The position numbers and the translations under genes were made by a program. A model generated the notes under the pieces. It saw only the letters and a list, made by a program, of their open reading frames with translations, had not been told where the DNA came from and made no database searches. A stretch of DNA of 64,000 nucleotides from Nephrocerus scutellatus (Eukaryota > Arthropoda > Insecta > Diptera > Pipunculidae): contig OX352766.1 in assembly GCA_947095585.1 (NCBI GenBank), positions 21,132,939 through 21,196,938 on the forward strand, written 5' to 3'. Numbering within the stretch: position 1 is the first letter of the stretch; the number at the start of each line of letters is the position of its first letter. Positions 26,850 to 38,677 of this stretch are shown in pieces.

Positions 26850-27330
26850 TTAGCAGCAAAAAGTGTCAAATATTCTGGAAACAAAAGCTAAAGACTGTAA
26901 CGACAAAAACTATAAAGTCACCAAAGCCAGTCATGCTACTCATGGGCATGGATGTCAACGCTGAAATAAGCGAAGACAACATTGGCAAAGACCTGGCGGC
27001 TTCAAATCCGGATCTCGCGGAAAAAATCGGGACCAGCAAGTTCGTTGAAGGAATTAAATTCCTCTGAAAAAAGACCACTTTTAACTCCAGACGGGTCAAC
27101 AGGAAAATAGAAGTAACAAAAGAAGTATACAAAGTTTTAATAAGTGGAAAAAATTATTGCCGACTACACCTGGATATTTATAAAAGAATATACGGATCTA
27201 GCAAGATGCTATAAATGCCAAGGATACGGGCACGTATCACAATACTGCAGATCAGTATAACAGGTCTGTCCAAAATGTGCTAAAAATACGATACAAAGGA
27301 CTTCAGCTGCAAAAACAGTACACAGTACAG
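26850..27330 (+). pseudogene. R1-C copy 1 ORF1 remnant
   Basis: In broken frames, this matches R1-C copies 2 and 3 ORF1 from the KVTK-like segment (near 26917) to the first zinc knuckle (near 27210-27260, ctataaatgccaaggatacg). Stops and frameshifts throughout. Confidence 0.7.
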
Positions 27331-27369
27331 TGCAGATAGACAAAAAACTTGCGAGTGGCAAACACAAAT

Positions 27370-28240
27370 AGATTGTGACATCACCAAGGACGAATTAAAA
27401 TCAGTAATTAAAACCCCAAAAAATAGAAAAGCCCCAGGCTCGGACAAAGTCCCAACAGTGGCACTTAAGCCACTATCAGAGGGAATTCTAGAAAATTGGA
27501 AAGAGGTACTGAAACTCTGCCTGAGAGAGGGTAAATTTCCAAAAATATGGAAGATAGCTGAAATAGCGTGGCTAACGAAACATGACTCAGATTATGTTAG
27601 ACCCATCTGTCTTCTCCCTACCACCGGTAAGATTTTCGACAAGATTCTGGCAGACCGACTTAATCACCATTTGGAATCAAGCGGTAAATTCTCGCCTAAC
27701 CAATACGGATTCAGAAAAACAAGGACTTCCATGCAAGCAATCGAGAACCTACTGGAAGTAATAAAAAACAATAAAACAGCTAAGCAACACACCTTAATTA
27801 TTGCGATGGATATTAAAAACGCATTTAACTCAGCATGGTATCCTAGACTAAAACTTCTCTTGACAGAAACAGGATGCCCAGAGAGACTAGGAATAACCAT
27901 TATCGATTTTCTACAACACCGGAGCATTAAATCAAATAATGTAGAACAGAACGAGGCGCTCCTCAAGGGTCATGTTTAGGACCCGTTCTCTGGTTAATCA
28001 TCATTTAGGACTGGTTCAATGAGCCTTAAAACGTGCAAACTGACGCCTTTACCTCTTTGCATATCCAGGCATTTGCCGATGACCAAATAATAGCAATTTC
28101 CGGAACATCCCTCATCCAAAAATAGATACCTACAAAGACACTTGGAAGCAGCACAGAGGCCATTCCTTCTGGCCATATCCAAAGCATACAGGACAACGGC
28201 AAACAAGTCAATTCAAATACTGACAAATCAGCCACCGCTT
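27370..28240 (+). pseudogene. R1-C copy 1 ORF2 remnant (RT and C-terminus)
   Basis: An open stretch at 27458-27979 reads RT motifs: the RPICLLPTTGKIFDKILADRL segment (about 27600-27660), YGFRKTRTSMQAIE and MDIKNAFNSAWYPRLK. A later piece (28055-28115) contains FADDQIIAISGTS in another frame, and 28139-28240 the C-terminal AQRPFLLAISKAYRTT. Endonuclease and part of RT are deleted. Confidence 0.8.
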
Positions 28241-28405
28241 TATGCAAGTAAGTATACAAGAGAAAAGGCTCGAAAGACCCCGCTAATTATTGGAAGGTGG
28301 TTTGGTGGTTGGAGTTCACTAGCCTGTGGATCCGCTTGATGGATGTAATATTTGCTTAATACCGAAAGGCGGGAAAGCGGAGGGCTTGCCCTCAATAATA
28401 TCAAG

Positions 28406-28419
28406 TGTCCCTATCTACT
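28406..28419 (+). other. R1 28S target duplication, perfect (TGTCCCTATCTACT)
   Basis: Exact 14-base match to the R1 target duplication. It lies between the 3' end of R1-C copy 1 and the 5' end of R1-C copy 2, proving head-to-tail joining at the R1 site. Confidence 0.9.
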
Positions 28420-28777
28420 TAGTCTTAGACAAACTCTTGCAACGAGCAGACGTGCAACGGAAGAATTTTCGAGGACAAATCAGCGATTTTTATTGCTAAA
28501 CTACACAAAAGGCAAAACAGTAACAAGTAAAGTGGCAATTAAATATACTTAAGTGCGCGATCGTAAATCTGAAATCAAAACAAACGATACACAAAAGTGC
28601 GCGACAATAAAAACGAAATAAACAAAAGAAACAAGTGCAAGTTATAATAAAATGAGGAAACACAGAACCTCACAACTACACCCGGAATCACTTATTAAAC
28701 ATAAGAGGAAGAAAATATCGAACGAAGAAAACCAAAAGAAACAGGTTTAAATAGAGGAACAAAACACAGAAAGCGAT

Positions 28778-29952
28778 ATGGAGATTGAAGCACCGGAAAC
28801 TACAGCTAAGTGTACCAAATATTTTCTAACTGCTACCTCATCTGACGATACAGACTCCGACAGCGCTGTAGCACCAGCCCCAAAAACAACCACTACGTTA
28901 AGTAAAACTCCAAAAGTAAGACCCCTAAAAGATAAAGACCCCAAAAACAAGCGCCCAAAAGATGCGATTGATGCGATACAAGCGCATTAAGAAATATACT
29001 GCGCCTTACAGACGAGTATACCGACATCAAAAGCGAGGTATTGAAAAACGCACTAAAAATTAAGGACAATTGTATAGACCTCCTTGTAGAGATCACTGAC
29101 AGGGACGCGAAAATTATCGAAACAGTGCAGCAGACCCCAACTATAGTAATGACAACTCCTCAACAATGACCCAGAAAAAGGTCAACTCAGAGGAAACAAA
29201 CAGGGGAACTTTTTGCACCACGCAAACTGCCCAGAGACAACTCAAACAAAACCACCCATTACAAGACAGTCTTGCAAACGACCGATACAGATGAAACCGC
29301 GGGAAAACTTTTCAGCGAAATTGTCAAAGAAAAAAACCCCGAAAAATAATCTAAAAAGCGGAAGTCTGATGATAAGGACTACATGCAAAGCAAACCAAGA
29401 AAAACTACAGCAGACAATAGTAGCAGAAGGCAAAAATAAGCTAACCGTCATGTCACTCAAGGTCCCAAATCCGACGTTAGTATTATTGGGGGTCGAAAAA
29501 TATGCAGACCTCACTGAGGAACATGTCGGAAAACAATTGGCTTCAACCCCAAACTCGCCGAAAAAATAGGGTGGCAAAAGATGGCAGATGGAATTAAATT
29601 CCTGGCCAAAAGAGACAACAGAAGTCCGTCGTGGCAAAACTGGAAGATAGAAGTATCACCAGAGGTCTATAAAGTTCTTATTAAAGACGAAAATATAATA
29701 ATAGATTTTTTGTTCGTCGACATCAAGGAAAGCATCGATGTACCCAGATGTTATAAATGCCAAGGTTACGGTCATGTGGCAAAGTACTGCAGATCTGTAA
29801 AAGAGATCTGCTCAAAGTGCGCGGAAAAATCGGATACAAAAGAGCATACCTGCAAAAGTGCCACGCTATGCTGTACAAATTGTAAGGAGCTAGGACTTAA
29901 AGGTACAGCACATTGCGCCTGGTACAATAAATGCCCGATTTTCATGAGGTAA
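28778..29952 (+). pseudogene. R1-C copy 2 ORF1 remnant
   Basis: ATG at 28778. The frame breaks near 28990, 29200 and 29570. The last open block (29581-29952) is well preserved and carries three zinc knuckles starting CYKC, CSKC and CCTNC. Gag-like RNA-binding protein of R1 type; not functional in this copy. Confidence 0.8.
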
Positions 29953-29976
29953 GACAAGCTGGAAATCTTATCAATT

Positions 29977-31413
29977 ATGGTAACAATTAATGTTATCCAA
30001 ATTAATGTAGGCAGAGGTGAAGAGGCCACAAACCTGCTAGAGCAATTCATGAAAGAGAATAAGATAGACATAGCCCTCATCCAAGAACCTTTCAGAAGAA
30101 TGAATGTAAATAAGAACTTCACCCTCTATCTGCCAAAAAAAAACGGCCGGGACGCTGACGGCTAAAACGGCAAGGGTGTTAAGGATCAGCGGCATTACGT
30201 TAATATTGCTATCAGAATTCACTGATGACAATTCAGTATATGAGTATAGCTCCAAGATACAATTTGTCTAGAGCGAATTGGTCTCTGTTCAGGAATACCC
30301 CAAACAATACTTAAGACAGCCTGGTACCCAAGATTAAAATTGCTCTTAGCAAAAACAGGCTGTCCTGAAAACCTGGGGAAAACTATACTCGACTTCCTGC
30401 GGAACCGAAGTATAAAATCAAACGGTGTTGAAATAGGAACACGTAGACGCTCTCCCCAAGGCTCATGCCTAGGCCCAGTCCTCTGGTTGATTATTATGGA
30501 GGACTGGTTCCATGAGATGCGGAATATTCGGACAGACGACCGGACATCACTACATGTGCAGGCATTCGCGGACGACCAGATTATTGCTTTATCTGGAACA
30601 TCTGCCAAGCGTGTCAAACAGATGTGGACACAAGTCTGGGTAAGCTTTAAAAAGTGGGCTCAGAACAATAAGCTCAGCTAGGCACCACAAAAAACCACAG
30701 CAATGTTCATTCCAGCGAAATCATCCATAAGACCCCCAAGCATAAAAATAGATGCAACTAATGTGCCAATCGAGCATAAAATGAGATATTTAGGAATCAT
30801 CTTAGACGATAAAATGACCTGGATAGAGCATGCAAAATATGTAAGAGGAAAGGTCACAGCAAAAGCACATAGGCTATACCTCAACGCTGGGAAAACATGG
30901 GGAACAAGTAGGGAAATATTAAGCAGAATATATGACGGATCCATTAAGCCGCTGCTCCTATACGGAGCAGAAATATGGGGACGACAATAGATATATAAAA
31001 AGCAACCTACAAGCTGCGCAAAGACCATTCCTGTAAGCTTTGAGCAGAGCCTACAAAACAACGGCAAACCACTGTATACAAATCCTGGCCAACCAGCCAC
31101 CGTTGTATCCGGAAGCTAAGGCAAGGTGGAAAAAACAAGGGTATACAACACATGCGAAGAAATAATAGATAGCATAGGACCTAACGACAAGTGGATATCT
31201 ACGGATGCATCAACAACAGCGGAAACAACAGGAATTGGCATTATAATTCAAGACGAAAATGCCAAACTGATTAAGAAATCAACAGCCCAACAAACCCCAG
31301 AGATACACAGGGTTGAGATAACGGGAATCCTGAAAGGAATAGAATGTTTAGAGCCCAACACTAGAGGAAAGACAATAAACATCGTGTCTGACTCAAAAAT
31401 AGCACTTAGCTAG
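29977..31413 (+). pseudogene. R1-C copy 2 ORF2 remnant with RNase H-like domain
   Basis: ATG at 29977 starts the endonuclease (MVTINVIQINVGRGEEA). A stop at 30165 and a deletion near 30260-30300 remove the rest. RT resumes with SPQGSCLGPVLW and FADDQIIALSGTSAKR (30340-30681). After a stop come the thumb region (30703-30990) and an RNase H-like block (31126-31413) with the three acidic residues of that fold: STDAS, the Glu in IHRVEITG, and VSDSK. Several in-frame stops. Confidence 0.82.
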
Positions 31414-31824
31414 ATCTGCCAGCCTTCTTCCGTAGATTTGAAATAAAATGGACTCCGGTCTTGTGCCTTTGCCCAAGGGATACTGACAACATTCAGCACA
31501 TACTGAATGATTCTCCGCTCCAGCGTAGAGAGGAAAAAGAAAGGAGTTCACGGAAAAATATGGTCAGTAAGACATAATGCTAAGAGTGGACTCCACTAAA
31601 GAATATCTTAGTGACCTAGACAAGCTGGTTGAAGAGGTAGTTTATAAATATCCGGATTAGAACGACATCAAATAGACATAAGAAAAAGCCCGCTAATTGT
31701 TAGAGAGATGTTTGACAGTTGGGTTCTCTTGCCTGCGGATTCGTGTGGTAGTTAAGACGGACCAAATATTTGCTTAATACCGAAAGGTGGGAAAGCGGAG
31801 GGCTTGCCCCAAAATAATATCAAC
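31414..31824 (+). other. R1-C copy 2 3' end
   Basis: Remnant of the C-terminus and a 3' UTR matching 28255-28405 and 47566-47711 (ttgcctgcggattcgtgtgg and the gggaaagcggagggcttgcc stretch). Confidence 0.75.
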
Positions 31825-31838
31825 AGCCCCTATCTACT
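31825..31838 (+). other. R1 28S target duplication, degenerate (AGCCCCTATCTACT)
   Basis: Twelve of 14 bases match TGTCCCTATCTACT. Lies exactly between R1-C copy 2 and R1-B copy 2. Confidence 0.8.
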
Positions 31839-32094
31839 CAATAGATTTTTGGCATTCGCAGTGGGCAGACGTGCTAAAAATCGAGCGCAAGTTGTTTTGT
31901 GTTGTGCAAAATAATAATATTCGGACAAGCGTGTCATTACCGGTCAACGGCTTAATTACCGTGTGTGCGTGTGTGTGTTGTGTGCGGACAAATCGTCTGT
32001 GGGTACAAATCGTCACGCAGGTATAATCAAGGAAGGGAAAAAATACAAATTTAATTAAAAATCCGTCGGCAATTAAAAATAGTGAACCTGAACT

Positions 32095-33074
32095 ATGACG
32101 CAGCCTGAAAACGTGGACGGACAACCAAGGAAGAAAAAGACAAAGGTAAGACCAGATGGTCAAACTTTGGACAACGCCGTTCCTACAAGCGATGTCGAAG
32201 TGAGTTCTGATGACATCAAGAGGAAGCAGAACACAGTTAAAAATGCGAAAAATGATGACTCCGGGGTAAGTAATAATATCGCAAATAAAAATAAGATACT
32301 GCTGTAGAAGTAGTATCAACCAACCAACGCGAGTTACTATGTTTGAATCCCCAGCTGTCATTCATAAGCCGCTTGAGACTTGGTCTGTTGTTGTGAAAAG
32401 CAAGGGCAAGACAGTCTCAGCGAAAGAGTTAGCTGAGAAAGTCATCAGCAAAGTGTGCCCAGCTCTTGGAACAAGAGTCCATGAGGTAAAGCCCATCTAA
32501 AATGAAAATGGATGGCTGAACGGGACAAGATAGTTGCGAACAAAAAGTTTTAAGAAATGGGGCTCGATGTTTCAGTAAACGAAAAACTTGGATCAAAGAT
32601 CGTAATACAGAAGGTATTATCGGCTATCTTAGACGATGAACTGATGACTGAGATCCATTCAAAGAATTTAAACGAAGCTATGAATTTTGAAGAATTCAAA
32701 AAGGGCGCTAGATTTGTTAGCCGGTCAAAAAAAGATGGAGCCGATGCAGGAGCAAATGTGGTACTTGAATGCACCAACCAAATTGCGAATATTTTACTGA
32801 AGGCCTGTCGATGCTACGTATTGTGGTTAGGAAACAAGATCCTATTATGGGCTGTTTCCGCTGCCTTGGTTTTGACTATCGGGTGTCTGAGTCCAGGCAC
32901 AAAGAGAACGTTTGCCGTCGTTGTGGCTGCGCAGGCCACCTTGCATCGCGGTGTGAGAAATTGCCACACTGTCGGAACTGCTCCTTAAGAGGTCATCCTG
33001 CTGCACATCTAATGATGTCAGCTGCTTGCCCAATTTACAGCAATCTTGTCGCCAAGGTGAACTCTAGACATTGA
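32095..33074 (+). pseudogene. R1-B copy 2 ORF1 (Gag-like), frame-disrupted
   Basis: ATG at 32095. The frame breaks at 32307, near 32500 and near 32770-32850. Conserved blocks are WSVVVKSKGKTVSAKELA (near 32380), LDVSVNEKLGSKIVIQ and MNFEEFKKGAR. The last part (32769-33074) has Cys/His knuckles CFRC, CRRCGCAGHLASRC and CRNCSLRGHPAAH. The TGA at 33072-33074 overlaps the ORF2 ATG as TGATG. Confidence 0.82.
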
Positions 33075-33478
33075 TGGTTGTATTCATACAACTAAACTGT
33101 CAGCACTCGTATCCCGTTATGTGCGATTTTGGTCAGTATCTCTGCGAGAAAAATGCCAGCTTCGCATTGATCTCAATACGCCATCGGACAGTTACACGTT
33201 TGATAGACCTTGGGGAGTAAGTGAGAATCTGGAGAATCTTGAGTGGGGTAGGTTTCAGCTATCACAATCCCATTGAGATTATCCTTGATTCTGAAAGGAT
33301 TGAGGATGCTCAAGAGACTGTAAATCCAAGACGTTGGCGAACTGACGGAGCTGACTGGGATGCCTATGCTGAACGTATGAGAGAGGAAGCACAAAGCTCT
33401 CCACTTAACCGATCCAGTGATCTAAGTATTGACCAACAAATCTTGTTGGTCGATGCTTGGAAAGCTACGAAAATCTGA
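33074..33478 (+). pseudogene. R1-B copy 2 ORF2 remnant (endonuclease ends)
   Basis: ATG at 33074, overlapping the ORF1 stop. It reads the endonuclease N-terminus (MVVFIQLNCQ, then FGQYLCEKNASFALI) to about 33172, then frame breaks. 33221-33478 reads the end of the endonuclease and linker, including NPRRWRTDGADWDAY. The rest of ORF2 is deleted. Confidence 0.75.
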
Positions 33479-33875
33479 CCAGAGATTCGTCTGGTACCAC
33501 GGGAGCTGTGGAGCCCACGCAAGAAGTTCTTCCGTCCCACCTATGAGGTAAGCCGCCTTGTGGGAGCATTGTGGTGGCTGTGGTTTGACACCCAAATGCG
33601 GGTAGAGTATTTACTCAGCGTGAGTTCTTACTCGGCGTGGAGTTGCGTTCTTCCAACCGAGTGCCGTGACCCATAGATTGGCAGAGATGTTAGATAGGTC
33701 TTGCTCCCATCAGTGAGAAGTTGAAGCCTTACACTTCAATGATACTGATACATTGATATTAGTAATATTATTGATGGGCGTTGATTGACGTCACAAAATC
33801 AATCCGCGTCCGAAGAGGACCGTGGAGTTATACCCTCTGTTGGTGGTGTTCACGGAAATCTGAAAACATATATCA
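33479..33875 (+). other. R1-B copy 2 3' UTR
   Basis: Matches 26095-26477 (gattcgtctggtaccacggg, tttactcagcgtgagttctt). Ends at the R1 target duplication. Confidence 0.8.
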
Positions 33876-33889
33876 TGTCCCTATCTACC
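33876..33889 (+). other. R1 28S target duplication (TGTCCCTATCTACC)
   Basis: Thirteen of 14 bases match. Joins R1-B copy 2 (3' end) to R1-C copy 3 (5' end). Confidence 0.88.
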
Positions 33890-34244
33890 CAGTCTTAGAC
33901 AAACTCTTGTAGCGAGCAGACGTCCAATGGAAAGTTTTTCAAAGAGGCAACCAAACCAGTAATTTTTGTTGCTACTGCAAAAAAATAAAACCACACACAG
34001 TTCACACACAAACACACAAAAGAAAGCATAAAGTGCGCGCAGGTATAAAACACCGATGCGAAACAACCCAAACATTAGTGCGCGACTTTTAAAACACAAC
34101 AGGTACCTAATAAAGGAATATTTTACTCGGAAATTACTCGCACACAGTACTACGCTATAAAACCGTCGGTATTGTGAAAACCCGTCGGCTTTTAATTAAC
34201 GTAAATAGTTGGAAGTGAATACTGAAAACAAAATCAGCGTGACA

Positions 34245-35483
34245 ATGGGAGGAAATCACAAGCAATCAAAGAAAATGAAGACCAGAGCATCGGAACAAAA
34301 TCCCAATAATATGATGGAAAGCGATGACGACAAAAGCCCAGAGGAATTACCCAGAAAAATTATGACGCGGCGACAATCAATGGTAAGTGAGCTTTCCACT
34401 AATAAAGGGTTGGGCGAATGTAATAAGTCATACGCAGAAACAGCTAAAAGGGTAGATAATAGCTCATCTGACTCTGACCACGCCACAAAGGATATGACGC
34501 CAAAAAGGATACGGTAAGCGTTTCCTCGGATGACGACGACGCCGCTTCGGATGGCACGGTTAAAAGTGCTAAGATATACAATGACAGGGGTAACAAGACG
34601 AGCCCAATAAGCCCAAAAATGCGGTAGACACAATTAAAAAAGAACTGGAAAAAATTAAAGATGCCGCGGAAAATATCCCAGTCCTTAAAGCATCAATTAC
34701 GGGAAACACCGAAGTTATTTATGGGATGCTCGTCGAACTCCTACTTGGCATTGCAGACAACCAGAAAACCAGCGTAGTTCTAAGGAAACACTTAGATACA
34801 AAAGAAATTGGAGGGCCCCTAAAAAATCAAAATACCCTACGGAGTGGAGACGTTCGTGTCGGCTGCCACACTAGAGAACAATGGGTCAAAGTACAGAACA
34901 CATTGACAAAAAAGGCTAAGGACACATTGACAATAAAACCCCATGAGACCCCAAAGCCAATCATGCTTCTCATGGGCGTAGACGAAAACGCCGAAATGAA
35001 TGAAGAACAAATAGGAAAAGACCTCGCATCAGGCAATCCAGACCTCGCAGAAAAAATCAGGGCAAACAAAGTGGAAGAAGGAATTAAATCCCTGGGGAAA
35101 ACGAAAAATTTCAACTCCAGACGGGTTAACTGGAAAATCGAAGTAACCCCCGAAATATACAAGGTACTCATTACAGTGGACAAAATTGTGGCAGATTACT
35201 CTTGGGTTTATATCAAGTAATACACTGATCTTGCAAGATGTTACATATGCCAGGGATACGGGCACGTAGCTAAATATTGCAGATCACCGCAAGTGGTCTG
35301 CCCAAAATGCACAGAGAAAACCGGAACAAAAGAGTACACTGCAAAGCCACAGCTCCATGCTGTGCAAATTGCAAAGAAATGAAGCTAGTCAAAACAGACC
35401 ATTTCGCCTGGGACAGCCAATGCCCAATCTTCAGACGAAACCTGAGACAAGCAGGAAAACACATCGATTATGGTAACAATTAA
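34245..35483 (+). pseudogene. R1-C copy 3 ORF1, frame-disrupted
   Basis: First ATG at 34245. A frame break occurs near 34515. 34726-35220 is open and holds the conserved middle (MLLMGVDENAEMNEEQIGKD, NSRRVNWKIEVTPEIYKVLI). A TAA at 35218 and a frameshift near 35330 interrupt the knuckles (CYICQGYGHVAKYC near 35244, CPKC near 35300). In the last frame it overlaps ORF2 by 14 bases. Confidence 0.82.
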
Positions 35484-37236
35484 TGTTATCCAAATTAATG
35501 TAAGCAGAGGAAAAGAGGCCACAAACCTACTAGAAAGAGTTATGGAGGAAAGGGGCATAGATATAGCCCTAATTCAAGAGCCGTATAGAAAGATGAAGGT
35601 TAACAAAAAATTCACTCTCTATATGCAGCAAATAAAGACAGGCCGAGATCTAAACGCCAAGATGGCGATCATAACGAGAAACGCCACCATCTCGGCATTA
35701 CTACTGCCAGAGCTCACGGATGACAACTCGGTGACGGTGAAAATCACCAACACAGCACCGAATGTCGTAATAACATCATTGTATATGGAGCCTTTGTCAC
35801 ACATGAAAAGGCACTTGAAAAAGATAGAGAATATCATCCGGAAATATAGGAACAACATCCTAATAGCCGGAGATATCAACTCTAAGAAACCACTCTGTGG
35901 CGGCGTGACCAAAGGTCGGAGAGGAGAACGGTTTATGGATCTTATATCCAAAGAACGCCTGTGCGTTGAGAATAATTGCGACAGCATACCCACTTTGTAC
36001 ACCAACCGCGGAGAAAGCTGGGTCGATATAACTCTCACCAAGGATCTACGTATCGAAGGATGGAAAGTCGAAACGACGGAAACTTTGAGTGACCATAGGT
36101 ATCTGTCTTTCAGCATAAACACTGAAATAGAACCTATAAGAACGGTGCAGATGTACCAAACGTCAAAAGCAGTTTGGTCACGTTTCAGGGAATACCTCCA
36201 AATTAATGTCCAACAAATTTGCGATAGGAACCTATCAGCAAATGACTACGCCGTAAAATTTCAAGACCTGACGAAAGCGGCATGTATTGCAGCCATTCCA
36301 ATAAGAAGCGGAAGAACCGTCACTAAATATTATCCTTGGTGGACAAGAGAGCTCCAAATACAAAGAAAGAAAACTAGGAAAACTCGAAGAAAAATGCAGG
36401 ACTCCACGCAACATATCGCAAGAGGAATTCTCTGCAGTGAATATAAATCTGAGAGGAACAAGCTCAATAAAATTGTCAACGAAGCAAAATTCCAATCCTG
36501 GAATAGAGTCCTAGAGGAAAACAATACAGAAATGGATCCCTGGGGAGCTGCCCATAAGGTAATAAATGCAAAGGACAGGAACACAAATAAAGTGCTTCCA
36601 GAAAGCCGACGGATCTTGTACGCAAACCCTAGAGGAAACAACCCTCTAACAAATGAGGAAATATTTTCCAAAAGACTCCACAGCTGATGACTTTTCACAA
36701 AATAGGGCAGATAGAGTAGAAACTTGCGTATGGCAAACGCAAGAAGATTACAATATCACCAAGGACGAGATCATAGCGATAATTAAAACCCGGAAAATTA
36801 GGAAAGTTCCAGGCCCAGACAAATTCACAACAGCGGCATTAAAGGCACTCTCGGAAGTAGTTCTTGAGAGCTGGCAAAAGGTAATAAACCTCTGCCTGAG
36901 AGAAGGTAAATTTTCAGAAACATGGAAGACAGCCATAATCAGATTCAGATGAGGTCAGACCAATCTGCCTTCTTCTAACCATTGGAAACAATTTTGACAA
37001 AATCTTGGCAGATCGTCTAACGCACCATCTAGAAACAAGTGGAAAATTCTCGCCATACCAATACGGTTTTAGGAAAACTAGGACAACCGCGCAATCAGTT
37101 GAAAACATACTGGATGTAATAAATGCGAATAAAGCGGAGAAGAGACACACGCTTACCATCAAAATGTACATCAAAAATGCTTTCAACTCGGCATGGTATC
37201 CTAGGCTCAAACTTCTGCAGGCAAAAACGGAATGCC
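35470..37236 (+). pseudogene. R1-C copy 3 ORF2, endonuclease and first part of RT
   Basis: 35470-36687 is a 405-aa open stretch: AP-type endonuclease with MVTINVIQINVSRG start, LIQEPYRKMKVNK, IAGDINSKKPLCGG and the SDHRYLSF motif, then the linker (YYPWWTRELQIQRKK). Frame changes follow near 36660, 36950 and 37000. RT motifs VPGPDKFTTAALKAL, YQYGFRKTRTT and KNAFNSAWYPRLK are visible. It stops at the DNA transposon. Confidence 0.85.
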
Positions 37237-37239
37237 CAG

Positions 37240-38677
37240 GGTACGAATTTTGGCCGCAAATGTGAATAACTCACCTGAACGTGAGATGTCAGTTCGTATA
37301 CATACGAGGTGTATAGCATACAATTTTAAAGTTGTGTGATGTTTTTTCTTTCTTTGGGTTAGTGTAATTTAATGACAGATTCTAGTATAAGACTCTAGCA
37401 CAAATTCTGAATCGGTTCGATCAGATCATGCAGACGACAACTCACGTACTCAAAACCAGGTGAGATGTGAAAAGTGTTACTCATTGTTTTCACCTCAAAT
37501 AACAATAATGCTTCTTTGTTGATTACCATTCCATAAACATTTGCGATTTTTTAGCATGTATCCGTGTATCAGCGAAACAGTTGCGCTTTCTATAGAGAAG
37601 GTTTTGGCTGTGATCACCGAAATTATGAACGAAACCACATTTAATGCACTACGGAACTCAATATTTGGCGCCCTTGCTCACTAAACTCTTTTACCCATTT
37701 TGCACAATTGTTTGTTTGTTCTCTTTATTCTATTTATGTTCTTTATATCCTCATTTATTTTTCATGTTCTCATATAATTTTTATTTTTATTAAATTTTTA
37801 TTTCAAATATCATTTCGTGATGATGCAATCCGCGTTCGGAGCACCATACCAACAAGATAGTGATCCGAGTCGAAGTTGGCACCTCGGTACGTCCGTACCG
37901 TCATCAGGTTCGGGTTGTTACGGCGGTCTATCAACACGTGGTCTATCTGGTTGCGAGTGGCTCCATCAGGAGATACCCAGATGGCTTTGTGGATATTTTT
38001 ACGCGCAAACCTTGTACTCGCAACGACCAAATTATTGCTTGCTGCCATCTCTATGACTCGTTGTCCATTGTCATTAGTGTTCTCGTGTAAGCTTAACGAG
38101 CCTTGGTGTTTTACGGACTTTTCACCAAAATATTAAAATATTTAGAAAAGACAATTGAACAGTCATCAAACTGTGTTATATTTTTCAATTTACCTTTATT
38201 CTTTTTATTACTTTGTTTATTAATTACCGAATTTGTCTCACTTTTCTTTTTATTCTTAATTAAAACATCATTTCACATTGAAAATAAGACTCCAATGTCT
38301 CATGTGTACTTTTTGAATCAATCAATAATAAAAATAAAGAAAATATATTTAGAACTCATATTACCTTAAGAATCAGATGCAACAAAAACAGATGTTTTCG
38401 AATATGCGATAACATGTGTTCTAAATTTGTTCTTCAATTTTTGCCATGAATGCATTTCAGCGATAACTCCATAATTTTACTCAACCAAGCAAATTATTTT
38501 ATTGTAGCATTTTTGTTATTTGACGTGGAAACAACGAGTAACACTGCTGTTGACATTAAAGTAAAATCAAATTATGAGCATGCGTTAAAAATCATACTAC
38601 TACACACAATATCTACTAAAACTACGAACTTGCGGTTAAGATGTGAGTTTTTCACATTTGCGGCCAAAATCCGTACC
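37240..38677. mobile_element. 1.44-kb DNA transposon (non-autonomous) with 36-bp terminal inverted repeats
   Basis: The left end starts GGTACGAATTTTGGCCGCAA at 37240; the right end at 38677 is its inverted complement. About 36 bases pair with two mismatches. The flanking 3-bp CAG occurs at 37237-37239 and 38678-38680. Removing one CAG and the element restores alignment to the other R1-C copies at the same point. No transposase ORF was seen; the interior is AT-rich. Superfamily not assigned. Confidence 0.88.
37803..38048 (-). pseudogene. AP-endonuclease fragment of an RTE-like LINE inside the DNA transposon
   Basis: About 80 residues resembling the C-terminal half of a LINE endonuclease: IWVSPDGATRNQIDHVLIDR and TYRGANFDSDHYLV. 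The IDHVLID and SDHYLV motifs are catalytic-region signatures of the RTE-type / craniofacial-development-protein-2-like family common in insects (from memory). It is antisense to the surrounding R1. No RT follows, so it is a fragment carried by or inserted in the transposon. Confidence 0.75.

Larger units (their letters stand above)
26691..28405 (+). mobile_element. R1-C copy 1, internally deleted
   Basis: A second R1 lineage. It carries decayed ORF1 pieces, then jumps to RT, then to the ORF2 C-terminus and a 3' UTR with the stretch gggaaagcggagggcttgcc that also occurs in copies 2 and 3. It ends exactly at a perfect 14-bp R1 target duplication. Confidence 0.8.
28420..31824 (+). mobile_element. 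R1-C copy 2, decayed
   Basis: Begins with the 5' UTR stretch tagtcttagacaaactcttg, shared with R1-C copy 3 (33890). It has ORF1, ORF2 and a 3' UTR ending at a target duplication variant. ORF2 has lost most of the endonuclease and part of RT but retains the FADD region, C-terminus and an RNase H-like domain. Confidence 0.85.
31839..33875 (+). mobile_element. R1-B copy 2, internally deleted
   Basis: Complete 5' end with a short GT-rich stretch at 31963-31985, ORF1, the start of ORF2, a piece of the endonuclease-RT linker, then a jump to the 3' UTR shared with R1-B copy 1. Almost all of RT is deleted. Confidence 0.85.

Noticed and set aside
28406..28419. Possible 28S rRNA gene fragment
   Set aside because: Only the 14-bp R1 target duplication is present at each junction; there is no adjoining 28S sequence.
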